DNA from: Serilophus lunatus
Lineage: Eukaryota > Chordata > Aves > Passeriformes > Eurylaimidae
Assembly: GCA_013399895.1 (NCBI GenBank)
Contig: VXBA01002873.1
Span: 1,507,041-1,571,040, forward strand
Reading direction: 5' to 3'
DNA length: 64,000 nt
Each line of letters begins with the position of its first letter. The first letter of the stretch is position 1. Of the stretch, positions 24,881 through 36,945 are shown piece after piece. The notes beneath the pieces are model-generated. The model ran no database searches. It was not told the origin of the DNA and was given only the letters and a program-made list of their open reading frames with translations. Made by a program: the position numbers and the translations under genes.

Positions 24881-27800
24881 GGCAGGTGGGGTTTCTGAAA
24901 AGAGCCTGTGTTGATACAGCAGAAGTGAGTACCAGTCCTATGGTGAAGATCTAGTAGATGATTTGTTCTAGGAAAAGCTTGGTTCCAAGTGCTCGGATGG
25001 AGAAGGTATAACAACAATATTGTTTGAAAAACGGTTGTAGAGAAGTCTGATGCTCTTTTGTTTAAAATCTGTACCTCCAGTGACAGGGATTATGTAGCAC
25101 AGGCATTTGGACAGTGCAAAATCAACTTCAGTTAGTTCTTGGGCAGAACCTCTTAAAGGTACTTTCTTTGTTTTGTTGACTTTGGAGGTATTAATCTCAA
25201 TTGACATCAATATGAAGATGGGTAAGATTTAGGTCCTTAAATTTTAGGTTGTCTAGAGTTTACTTATAATGAATTCCTGTTTCAACCTAAGTAAGCCCAA
25301 TATTATACAAATGCATGTAATTAAGTATGCAGAGGACAGTGAAAGCTTCTTTGGCATTATAAGAAGTAATGCAGAAGAGCATTTAAACTTTTTATTAGCT
25401 CCACTGACACTGCAGCTCCCATTAACGTGGTGACCATAGCATTAACAGAGAATCAATCAGTAATTCATGTGTTCTGTTCTGCAAATTTGACAAATAGAAC
25501 AAATTTACATTTTTCCAAATGCGATCATTTTGCTACTAAACATGATCACAAAATAATTTCTCATGAACATGAGCCTATTTTGGATTTGTCCACTACTGAT
25601 TCTTGGGCAAATGCCATGGTTATTTGACTAATGCATATATCTGTGTGACAGAGTAAGTGCATACTCACTGCATTATAAAAGCACAGAGATGCTGTTTTTC
25701 TTACATAAAGACTTCTGACTTGTTTATGACCTGGAAATGCCTTGGCCTTATCCATTTTATAAGGTAAAGTATAAATTGTACCTCTTGTATTGTCATTTCA
25801 CATCTCAGGCTTTTCCATTCCATTATCACTTTTGTTATAGCTCTTCACCTGCGAATTTGGAGATATTATGAGCAGTATGGTGGGAGGAATGTTATATAAA
25901 TGATTCAGGTGACACTTTGAACTAACTAGATGTCACGTTTTTTCAGAGTTTTCTTTTGCGTAGAAGATTCTCAGAGATTTTCTGATCTGTTAAACTATCA
26001 GGTTAATCCTACTGGAGAAAAGAAGAGAGGTTTTCACAAATTAAGAAAAGCTTCAGCTTTACCCTGAAAACTGTATCAGTCTTGATGACTTGGTTCATTG
26101 GATTTAATGAATCTGGTTGCATCTGATTTCTAATGAATGGTCTTCTGACTCATCAAAGAAATCTTGGTTCTTACTTCTGACATCAGTGCAAAACAACAAT
26201 TAAAAGCCAAATACAGAATTAGCATTTAGCTGAAACTACCTTTTTTTTTTTTTTAAGAGATGGTCTATTCAAAACAGACTTCCTGCCACAGCACAGCTAT
26301 GACAAGAAGTTGTGAATATCTCTTGTCAATGCTTTTCTAAGTCTTCTATAAACATGTAAACGACTTCAGGCCAAATTCTCCAACATCCCTGCCTACTTGC
26401 CTCCTTTCAGATCAATGAGAATCAGGTGCTATTTTGGGGAAAACAATTGAGAAAGAAAATAAAAATTAAAGAAAATGACAGCAAAAGAGAATGACATTCT
26501 AAACATGAATATTTAAATAAAAGTCTAGGTACTACTATTTATTTATACTACTTAGATATAACATCACATATAGCTAAATATATTCTTAAACACTACTGTC
26601 AGTGAATTCCAGAAGGAAATAATGTGATTACAAAATTAAACAATAATGCTACAATAATAAATACCTTACCCTGTGTTTTACCAAGTCAAGTCTTTATTAC
26701 CCTGCAAAGATTGTTGGGGTGGTCTTTGGTTCATTCTGACTTGAGTTTATGGGCAAGATTTGGGCCATCCAGTTTGGTGAGACCTATGGGTACTTTTCAT
26801 TATTGCAATCTGTTGTAGCTTGTGCTTACAGTGCAAATGAGTTATTAATAGACGATCAGCTCCTTCCTTCTTGATGGTAATGAGGAAACACCTATCAATT
26901 CAAACATAAACAGGAAATTAAGACCCAAAGTAATGACTCTGTTTTGCTAGCAAATATTTTCTTTCCAATTACAGAGGTAAATGAAAGATTACCTCTTAAA
27001 GGGATATCCATAGCATAAAAGCATAAGCAATATTTCTATAAAAGTATATAAATAAAAGCTCTAATAAAAAAATAATAGATATTAATAGTTGTTTAAGACA
27101 CCAGAGATTGAAGTGTCCTTAGCAAATATGCGTGCATTCATACATGTTTTGGAGCTAAATTCCTGAACAAATTACATTATAAAAAATTCCATTCAAAAAG
27201 GACTGCAGAGATACATATATTGCATATAAATACAATTAAGAGAATGCATTAATATTTAACTTCAGATACATTTAGTAATTAGTTTACAGCAAGATGATGC
27301 CACTGTTGCAGTAAGGGAGCTGCAGAATGCAAAAGAAGAGAAAAAAAAGCAGAAATGTCTGTTTGCAGTAGAAGAATGAAATTCTGTGTCTGCATTGGTG
27401 AAGCACCTCAACTATGGGCTGCTTCAGCAGATGCTGATGATATGGGACTATTTTGGTGGCTTTCGCATTTTCAGAAAGCTCTTATTTTGATATATTCAAC
27501 CAATAAGGGAGTATTTTTGCAAGAAGATATTCAGAAACATCTGCTTGATGCTATGAGATTGTCGATGGTTGTCAATTACTCGCTCTTTTTGACAATTTCC
27601 TTTCCATTGCTGGGTCTTGAATTTCTGTCTCAGCTTTTCCCTGTTAAAGTAGCCATTCCACCAAAATATCTTCAAGGAACGTAGTGATTTCCTAACCCAA
27701 AACATGCGATCATACTCTCCAAAAATCACAATTAATCAAACTAAAGTAACATCTGTTGTTTGTTTGTTTGTTTGTTTTATTGTGGCTCTCATTACACTTA

Positions 27801-29374
27801 TATCTAAAGATATACCATTCTTTCTGAAACTATTGGGAACTTTTCAGTGTGAGTGAAGATTGATAACAAAAAAATAACAAGATACTTGAAGGATCTAGAG
27901 GGAGTTTTTCATTATATATGAGGTGTTTTCTACTATCATAACAAATGCACACCATAGACTCTCAGAATGAAATGACCTGGGCTCCAGCAGAATAAATAAA
28001 ACTTGCTTAGAAAAATATGCTGAACTGAATAGCAGAAATTTCTCCTCCCCTAACAGCTTTCCCCATTTTATCACTTCAGTCTAGAATATCATTTTTAGAA
28101 GCAATTAAATTAAACCTGACAGAAGCTTAGATTGTGAAAAGTTATAAATAATTTGAACCAACCTAGGAGCTTGCATGCTCATAATTTTTATCACACTTTC
28201 ATCTTCAAAAATAACGTTAGACTAGCTGCTCTGTATTAAAGCAGTTCATCAATTGAGGAAGTTGGTTTTAAGTAATATGGATGACATTCAGGAGAAGCCA
28301 TCTGGCTTCTGTAGCATCCAGGCTGGATGCCTTTTTGCTGCCTGATCTTCTGAGTGACAGCCCACATCCTCCTTGCTTCTCAGGGTATCTGCTTGAAGTC
28401 GTTTTAGACCCTGACTGTTCCATGCTCCCCTTTCCAGCTCCAAGAGATTCTTAGGCTGCTGAGTACAGTGACAGAGAAATTATCTTTCAAAAGTCTCTAT
28501 TTTCTTCTTCTCTCCCACAGTTCTAGTGAAGGTATTACAGGCATTTTCACTGCCACTTTGAAACAAGAAAGTCTGAGGAGGGGAAAAACCAAAACCGGTG
28601 CCACAGCAAGGGTTTACACCCAGCCAGGCAAGAAGTTGCCATAGGCAGCACATCTAAGAGCCAGAGTGCACACGAAAACTAGCATCTGTTCTGGCCAGTG
28701 AGGAACAGGATCAGTGCACAGCTGTACATTTTTTCCCCAGCATTCATCCTGGCACAGGGAGATGTACTAGATTGAGAGGATGGGAGAAGGCAAGAAGGAT
28801 TAGATTTCTGATATGGCTTAGGAGTCCTCTGTTTACCAAAGATGATCTGAACTCTCCATGTATTTGTCCTCTTAACACCACACTTGTAGCAAGGGGAAAA
28901 AAATCTATGCTTGTGATTTAAAGCTCATATCTTACCATCCAGGCTGCACAGACATCATGTACCATGATTTTATGCCTATTGTGGTGGGTGCTAACACTGC
29001 TTTTGGAATAGTAGGAAATAATACTGCACTGGGAAAGTTAGTAAGCCCTTGCTTCCAGCCTGCTACTTTGTGATAGCTGACTCCACCAGATAGCAGTACA
29101 AGCCTGGAAATCTCTTGATCTTCTTTGCTTTAACCTATATTCCTCTTAAACCTACCTGCTATGTCTACACAGGCATGCCTTTTAGTAATTGAAGACAAAG
29201 TCTGCCTTGGCTTGGGAATAAAGCAATTCAAATCTGCTCTCCGAGCAGTAGTGGTGATCATGGGTCAAAGTTTCCAAATAGTACACATTATCAGTGTGCA
29301 AAAATTGCTTCCCCCTTTCTTTCTACAGTGTGTGCTACCTTTTCAACTGGCCTGTAAAAATGATAGAGTTTAAG
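24881..29374. other. Intergenic DNA with no recognised gene
   Basis: AT-rich, with a T run near 26240-26253 and a (GTTT)5 microsatellite at 27758-27778. The 109-codon open frame at 27355-27684 shows no domain I recognise and looks like chance. No RNA gene is seen. Confidence 0.5.
27758..27778. repeat. (GTTT)5 microsatellite
   Basis: Five tandem gttt units ending in an extra t. Confidence 0.9.
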
Positions 29375-30275
29375 CATATGCCAGCTATTTTGATAAGATG
29401 TATGCTTAGAGTGAAGTATTACTGGCAGGAAGTCTTCCATCATCCCCACATGACCATAGGCAAATCAGAGCTTAAGTCAGTCCAGCAATTTAACTATCTA
29501 GGAAGTATCATTTCCTCAGATGGTAAGATTGACAAAGAGATAGACAACAGGTTAGCAAAGGCACACAGAGCCTTTGGACAACTCCATAAAAGAGTTTGGT
29601 GCAATAAACGTTGGAAGAAAAGTACAAAGGTTAGTGTCTACAGAGCCATTGTACTGTCTACTCTTTTATATGGGTCTGAATCATGGGTCATCTACCGCCA
29701 TCACCTGCAACTCCTCGAACGCTTCCATCAGCGCTGCCTCCATGCAATCTTAAACATCCACTGGACTGACTACATGACTACTGTTACTGTCCTTGAACAG
29801 GCAGGCCTCACCAGTATTGAGGCCACGCTGTTGAGGATACAGCTGCGACGGGCAGGGCACATCTCCAGGATGGAGGAACACCGCCTCCCTAAGATTGTGC
29901 TCTGTGGTGAACTTGCCACTGGCTGCCACAACAGAGGAGCCCCAAAGAGGAGATACAAGGATTCCCTGAAATAACATCTCAGTGTTGGTCATATTAACTG
30001 CCATCAGTGGTCCACTCTGGCCTTCAATCGAGAGACATGGAGACACACCATCCATAACGCTGCTGCCTCCTTTGAGAATGCACGTAGAATCAGTCTTGAA
30101 AAGACAATGCAGAAAGAACCGTGTCTCATCACTACCACCTAAGGAGACTTTCCACTGTGCTTTTTGTAACCGGACTTGCCTGTCCTGCATCGGCCTTTTT
30201 AGCCACCAGCGCACTTGCAGCAAGCGTGGGTAGAGTCCTTCCCATATCTTCGTTCACGAAGCCTAGCCATGATTA
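29375..30275 (+). mobile_element. 5'-truncated non-CR1 LINE (non-LTR retrotransposon)
   Basis: Carries the C-terminal part of a non-LTR reverse transcriptase: the YLGSIISSDG motif (from 29495), the LLYGSESW motif (29663-29686) and a basic RGAPKRRYKDSLK segment. A tryptophan-rich stretch and a C-terminal C2HC zinc finger follow (30156-30218), ending at a TAG (30231-30233). The 3' UTR is at most a few dozen bases; the end near 30275 is estimated. The YADD catalytic region and everything upstream are missing, as in a 5'-truncated LINE insertion. The protein does not resemble CR1, the dominant LINE of birds. It resembles RTE- or jockey-like elements found in many animals, but I cannot assign the clade. 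Confidence 0.85.
29384..30233 (+). pseudogene. LINE reverse-transcriptase C-terminal fragment, two lesions
   Basis: From about 29384 the frame reads about 196 codons of reverse-transcriptase C-terminal sequence without a stop. It then meets TAA at 29972-29974, most simply a CAA (Gln) to TAA change, since the family-like sequence continues in frame (HLSVGHINCHQWSTLAFNRE). Near 30095-30105 a small indel shifts the reading by one frame. The new frame runs KETFHCAFCNRTC onward to the natural stop at 30231. The zinc finger has Cys at 30156 and 30165, His at 30204 and Cys at 30216 (CX2C-X12-HX3C). With just two disabling changes over 850 bases, the copy is much less decayed than the CR1 copies around it. 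It lacks the catalytic core and cannot be functional. Confidence 0.82.
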
Positions 30276-30769
30276 CTGGCATTAGTGCAGAGGGTGGATT
30301 CACTCTGTGCAGATTTCTTATTTACAAGTATTTTTCACTTATACTTCTGGTCTCCAGGAAGGAATTAGAAGGGAAACTGAGAGAGAACGTAGCCAAGAGG
30401 ACATACTGTTTGCAAGCTTTATTGTCACTGCTAAGTTTCTCTCAGGCAACAAATTATGACAAATGAAAACTATAATTAATCCTGTCTGTGCCTTTTTTTT
30501 CCTTCACCTTTTCTGGACACTCAGGAAAGGCATGTGAACTGAAGTTAACTTTGGTCCTCAGGTCTGGTCCAGTAGTTTTGAACATCAAAACAAGACAAAA
30601 TTTGGACAGAATTGTGAGAACATAAGAGACTTTTGTGCGAGAATAGAGACTAAGGACTTGTTCCTGAAATTTTCACTGAGGGTAGACTGAAATGCTTGTC
30701 TGTTTATCCTGGTGGGTGTGGGTTACAGTAAGGAAATTATATAGACTCAGAAAATCGCATCTCTGGCCA

Positions 30770-30809
30770 TGGGGCAAATTTGCCTCTTGTCCCATGGAGC
30801 AAATTTGCT
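30770..30809. repeat. Direct repeat with gcaaatttgc palindrome
   Basis: The blocks ccatggggcaaatttgcc and ccatggagcaaatttgct lie in tandem. The perfect 10-base palindrome gcaaatttgc sits at 30774-30783 and 30799-30808, with starts 25 bases apart. Confidence 0.8.
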
Positions 30810-31688
30810 ATACCAGCCACTTCCCACACTTTCTCTGCCTCTGGTGGCCAATTCCACATTCTGCACGTGATAAAGAAGAAACTATGAAGATTTCAGTGGC
30901 AGAGCTTGTCCATCCACTCTGTGTCTCCGGGGGAGGAGGCAGAGAAATGGTAATGGATAGTGCTTGTTTTGTAGTGCCTGCTACACTACTACTACCCCTG
31001 AAAGGAAAAGAGCAGACTAGTTGAGGGCTAAGCTCTTATTTTTTTGCATTAGACATCAAGGAAGTCACTAGAAATGCAGATAGGTGGACTGATGGTTTTG
31101 TTCATCTTACAGAGGACCTAATTCACAATAAAATAATTTCTTCTGGCCAGGAGATTTAAAGAAAGAATCCACTTTCAGAAATACAAAATATATCATCAGC
31201 ACCCACTTCCAAGGTTCTTTTCTATAGTTTTCAGCAGCTGACTTGACTTTAGACAGGATGTAAAAGGATGGAATTAAGGAACGTTACCATGGTCTGTGTT
31301 TCTCCATGCACCAATTTATAATAATAGAGAAGTGACAAGTTCTTTAATAACTTTTTCAGGTTTTATTTGCCATCAGTTTTCATCCCCCTGGCCCCCCACA
31401 TACAACTAGATTAGTGCTACTTAAGACTTTATATTTTACTGAAAATATTTTTCAGAAGTTCTTAAAAGATTTGGATGCTGAATACCATGGAATATCATGC
31501 ATCTAAGTAATGAAAATCAAAGCGTCTTTGGTGATATTTTACTACGTGTTTCATTATTTAATTTTCCGATTCCAGAAAGATACTGTTTTACAATATTCAT
31601 TATTTTTCCCCTCCTCTATAGTCCTCTATCTCAATAGAAACAAGAATTGCAAAATATGTTTTTAACTGTTGAATATTTTTATGTAATT

Positions 31689-31768
31689 TAAAAAAACCAA
31701 AAAACAAAAGAAAACACAACAAATCAAAACAACAAAAAAACCCAAACAAAAAACCAGAACAAAAAAAC
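31689..31768. repeat. A/C-rich low-complexity tract
   Basis: Eighty bases of almost only A and C, in varying aaaac and cccaaac units. It could be an eroded repeat tail; no family is assignable. Confidence 0.8.
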
Positions 31769-34700
31769 TCCACTTCTAAAGATCCAAACCTAGTGTTTAT
31801 AGAAGAAGTGTTTATTTAATTTAGTTTTACAGTGCTGTAGGTAAGTTATAACTGTGTATTTTTAATCTAGGAAATTACAATGGAAGAATATTTTAGAGGA
31901 GGTTTTTTGCAACTACTTAAATTACTACAGCTGCCTTGCCTTGGGGATGCTAATATTTCATACTTATATTAAAATACAGATAAGGTGAAATAGTATTTCA
32001 CTGTTAAAACTGTATTTAATTTAGATTAAAATTAGTACTTGGTGGAAAATGTTAATTATTCTCTTTTTATGTGCTTTTACTTTATAAACTTTTAATATAT
32101 CAGAATTACATCCCAAGCCTACTACTGGAATTGAAGTTTGAACTGTGTTAAGGAATTTACACTATAAAATAGAAGGATCCCTGTTATTCTTATCTACCAA
32201 TGTGGAAAGTAAACAAAAATATCAAAATAATAGATTTAAAAAAGAGATATGTCTAAATAGGGCCTGAAGCAGCTTTTAGATAAAGTTGGAGTTATTGCCC
32301 TGCAGTCCCTAGTCCACCTGGATGTCTAACCTAGAAGCATTCTGAATCTGTTGTTGAAGACACTTGGCCTTAAAAATCCTTAACACCTAAAAATTCTAAT
32401 TTCAGACGCAGAAAGTAAGGCTTTTAAAAGTTCTGTGGCTCTGTTTGGTCATGGCATGTCTAAATCAAGGCAGAAAAAGTAGAAACTCCTCTTAAAGAAA
32501 ACAGTCTTCAAGCTCACATCTGTTTACTCATTAGACACTACTCAAATGACTGTTTTTTTTTTAATTTATCTTATGGATAATAGCATGGAATTTAATTGCT
32601 GGCATCTTACACACATTGAATTGCTATTCTTTTTTCAAATCTGTTCCAAAGCTTAATGTGAGTAATGAAATTACTCTTTCAAAGTTGATATAAATACACA
32701 AATTAGAGGTTGAGAAATAGAGGGGTTTTTGCATGTTTTCTTGTAACTATTGTCAGCAGAAAATGCCACAGATGTCTCACTGTTACAAGTTTGAAAATTA
32801 ATTGTTGAAGAAGGACAGTTTCGGGTAAAGCTGTACAAAGATTCAAGTCTTTTAGCAAAGTTGGAGACTTGAGCCTATAAAAATATATTCTTGAGAAAGG
32901 TTTCTTCTTTCTAAATATGTATAGGAGACAGTAGACCAGTACCAGGCATCAAGGAAAACAAGGAGATGACAATTTTCTACAGTTCTCTTTCCCACCTTGA
33001 GTATACCTTGGTTAAAGAAAGTATTACTCCTTCAGTTCTAGTTCTATTTTAAATCTTTTTTTAACACAAAGACTGACATATCTACTACAAAAGATATTTC
33101 TCCAGGTTACATTACCAGTGCTCTGCCACTATCCTGTTTTCTGATATTTCTTTTTATGCCTTTGTGCTCAGGGTCAGAACCAACTGAACACCCCAACTCT
33201 CTGCTCAGATCTCTGTTCTGCTTGTGAATTCCTGGCAAGGCTTGGCTATTCTTCCATGAAGTAGAAGAAACACAAGAAAGAGTCTGACAGTTTGTTTTTT
33301 AAAGAATACCTGTAGCTTGAAACAAAGTATTTGCTTGTTCGAAAGAAAAAATTTGTTACGGAAATTGTTAAAATGCACATTTGTGAATAAAACGAGACTC
33401 TCACCATCCTGAGATGTTCAGTTAACAATGGAAATTTTCCCATTAAGTGAGCTATAAAACTTCTCCAAACCACAGTCCCCACAAGGAGTGTGCTCCATTT
33501 GGGAACATCAGGTAACAATCTTTAGGACTAAAACATCCCTGCTGATGAGCACATATGCAGCATTTTCAGACAGGGAGAGAAAAAACCAACAGCTACTAAA
33601 CTTTGTAAGGGTCGCTTCATTCAGCCAAATAATCAATGAAATGTGAATCACACAGGTCACACCTGTGAATGGGTGTTCCTTCTTAGTTTTATAGCTTTCT
33701 GTTGGAGGGAGGTTGTAGTGACAAAGCCAGCAAATGAGGCAGAAGAGAAAAATCAATAATGTATCTGCACATATGGAAGGGAGGCAATATTAGAAATCAG
33801 GAAGGAGAAGGACTGGTCATTTCCTAGCAAGTGTGTAGTATTTTAAGTGACAGAAGATACACTTCGCTTAAGCAATTTCATTTAGTTAGTTTAGATGATT
33901 GCTGAATGTACTGTCCCTTTAAAAGTAATATTTGTATTGGTTAATTTGTTTAAAGGTGCCATGCAGGGACTCAAATACCAGGCTCAAAGACGCTGGTTCA
34001 ATGTGAGGCTGAGGGAGTCAGGTGTGGGAACCTGAGGTATTACAATTCTCCCAGCATTTTCCCAAGTTTAGTTCGTATCTTTGGTCAAAGACATTTTCAA
34101 AGCCTTGCAGGAGTTGGTAATGGAGGCCATGTCTCCAGAGATGTTTCAGCACCCATTCTAAAGAAATCTAATTGGAACATTGGTGCCTGTTATGTAACTT
34201 TATATATTGAGTTCTAACTCAGAAATTCTTTTTAACATGGGAAAACACTATTTGTATATTAAGTGCCAGATTTACAAAATTTCTCAGCAGCTGTAACAGA
34301 AACAAAATAGGTTATTCAGTGAATATGACTAATTTGCCATCTAAATATATTTTCTGCCCCCTCCCCCAGGCCTCAGTAAGTTGTAGGAAGACTATTCTTT
34401 ACCATACTGTTTGTAAAATGTGAAAGCTAGCTTGCCAGAAGCTAAAGAAATTCGACAAAAAACTTTAGGGGTAGGGAAATTTCAGAGGAAACCACAACTT
34501 TGCATTGAAAAGAAGAATGCTTTTTCCCCATTTCTTCACCCACTAGAAAAATTCAGTAGAAAAATTTAAACAACAAATTATTTGTCAAACAACAATTTTA
34601 TCAGAAAATATATGCCTTATGAAATAGTTTTTTCTTTCTTGCACCAATAGACTCTCAATGAAAATTTTGAATGCCTACGTTTTTATGAGACAAGAAGTAT

Positions 34701-36886
34701 CAGTTTCCATTTGGACAACTTGCTCATGCAAATAAGAATGATGGAGGAGAAGGAAGACTGTCTTGTGTGTGGATGATGAAGGATAACAGAGAATAGGTAT
34801 AAATGCAAAAATTAGAGTCACGTAAATAATCAGGAATTTGGATTCTTATATAAACAGATAATAGATGCTTTCTCTTCGCATAGATAATCATTAATTGTTA
34901 TTATTCATGCAAGTTGAAAAGTCTACAATTGAGTTGGTATACAATACCAGCTGTGAGATTTTTTCCACACTTCTCTCTGCCAGACAATACATCACAGCTG
35001 TTAAGCCAATCTTGATCATGATATTATTAAAAACATATGAAAATGCTTTGAAATATATTGCTTTAGAACTAAAGTGGTACAGGAAATTGAAGGTTGCTTA
35101 TGTGAAACAAGCAAATTGCATCAGAGCTTCTTCAAAAAATATATATTTGAGACATTATTCTTAGCTTTTGAGAAAGAAGATTGAGCAAGCAATCTAACTG
35201 GCCTTCTCTGATACAATTGGATATGCCATACATTTAAGACAGAGAAACTAAGTCTGATACATTAATACTGACAAACCCAATTCTTATTCCCATTTCCTTC
35301 ACCATCCAGCCCCCACCCCCACCAAAAAAAAAATCTGAGTTTCTATCTGCCTGTTCATCCTCGCTGCCCAACCTCCAGCAGTGGAGCTAACTCTCATGTC
35401 AGCATCACAGTGGGGATTTTACATTGACAGTTCTTATTCCATCTCTTTAACTCAATTTACTGTTGTTTTCCTATTATTTTACATATTATATGAGAGATTT
35501 ATCATGATACAACTGTTATTTTTCTGACTTCATTATACTGGTGTTGGGATACCTGCATTTTTGCCCAAGCATCAGGAAAAATAAGGAATGAATTGCACAT
35601 TACCACAGAAAATAATTGTAAATTAAAGTATGCAAAAAATGATGCTGCTTAATGTTATCCATTAGAAGACCCATTTCTCTGCCAGGAAGGATGCCTAATT
35701 ATCAGCTCATTCTCAGGACTTGTGTTTATCTAAAAGGCTGCTGTCATACCCTTGCGTAGTAAACACAACATTCCTATGTGACTGAAAGGCATAATATCGA
35801 TGCCTATAAAAATGAACAGATAATTTACAAAAATATTAACTCAAGATTTGCAACGTTTCCAGATCAGAAGAATTTTTGAGTTTCTGGATACACCTCAGAA
35901 ACAGGGGTTTGTATTTCTACATCACTACAATTCTTTATTCAATATTCTTTATTTAGGTGAGGCATTTGTGAAGCAGTAGCCTGCTTTAGGACAGGCTGGT
36001 CCAGAGAATAGTCCCAATCTTGCATCTAAATCCCCTAAACCATTATTTCTTTCTGCAGGACAATCCTACACCCATTCTACAGGGCCAAATTTATAGATAT
36101 TTTATGGATAATCTATTTCTAGATAAGTAACAAGACATTTAGAGGGTCTGGATACAGTAAACATGACTTTATCAATGAAGATTTAAATCTAAGCAGTTAT
36201 GAAGCTACTAAGACCCTGGAACTGACAAAAATTTACAGATTAGTTTTTTTCAAATATATTCAAAAAATCAATCATCATATGGTGGACCTGACAAAAGCTA
36301 TTTATGTTAGTTTTTTTCTGCTTTGCAACAGATGTATAAACCATTCTGTTCATTACAAAGAAGTTCATCTTAATATATTAAGTGTTAAGTGGATCGTTAA
36401 AATTTATGTCAAAATACACAGTAGTGTTCTATCTTTGAAACACCAGTCAAATTTACTCTGATTTAAGCTAATGCACATGCCAGAAAATCCATTGACTGCA
36501 AATAAGGGTAGAACTTGGCTTAGCACTTTCCCTCAGCATTGATAACAGTTTTCATTGGTTTATTTTTTCAATTTGTTTAATTGCTAGTATTTGCATATTA
36601 TTGCTGCAGAATTTGACTTCTAAATCCTAGAGAGTAAAATTATTGTTTTACTACAGACTTCCTTCTGCCTGCTATCCAACAATGTCTGTTAACTTTTACT
36701 GATTATTGAAACACTAATAACTTGGACTGCTAAAATAGCACAGAGAGGTTGGAGTCTCCTTTTTCTCATTTCCCAAGTGTTGCAGACCCTCTGTCATTTT
36801 TACTCAGCTTGTGATCTATTTCATTAAATCTTACCAGAGGTTTGGGTATCACTCCCATTCATATTAGTAGCCTACTGACAATTAGG

Positions 36887-36945
36887 AAAAAAAAAAAATA
36901 ACACACCCCCCCCCCCCCAACAAAACCCCAACCAACCAAGAAAAC
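36887..36945. repeat. A12 plus C13 low-complexity tract
   Basis: A run of 12 A, a short spacer with ac units, then 13 C (36906-36918), followed by aacaaaaccccaaccaacc. The tract marks the left edge of a C-richer stretch that continues to about 37470. Confidence 0.85.

Noticed and set aside
27355..27684. 109-codon plus-strand open frame
   Set aside because: No recognisable domain, no splice context and no CpG-rich promoter nearby. It is compatible with chance in 64 kb.
29750..30223. 157-codon minus-strand open frame
   Set aside because: It is the antisense shadow of the LINE reverse-transcriptase fragment.
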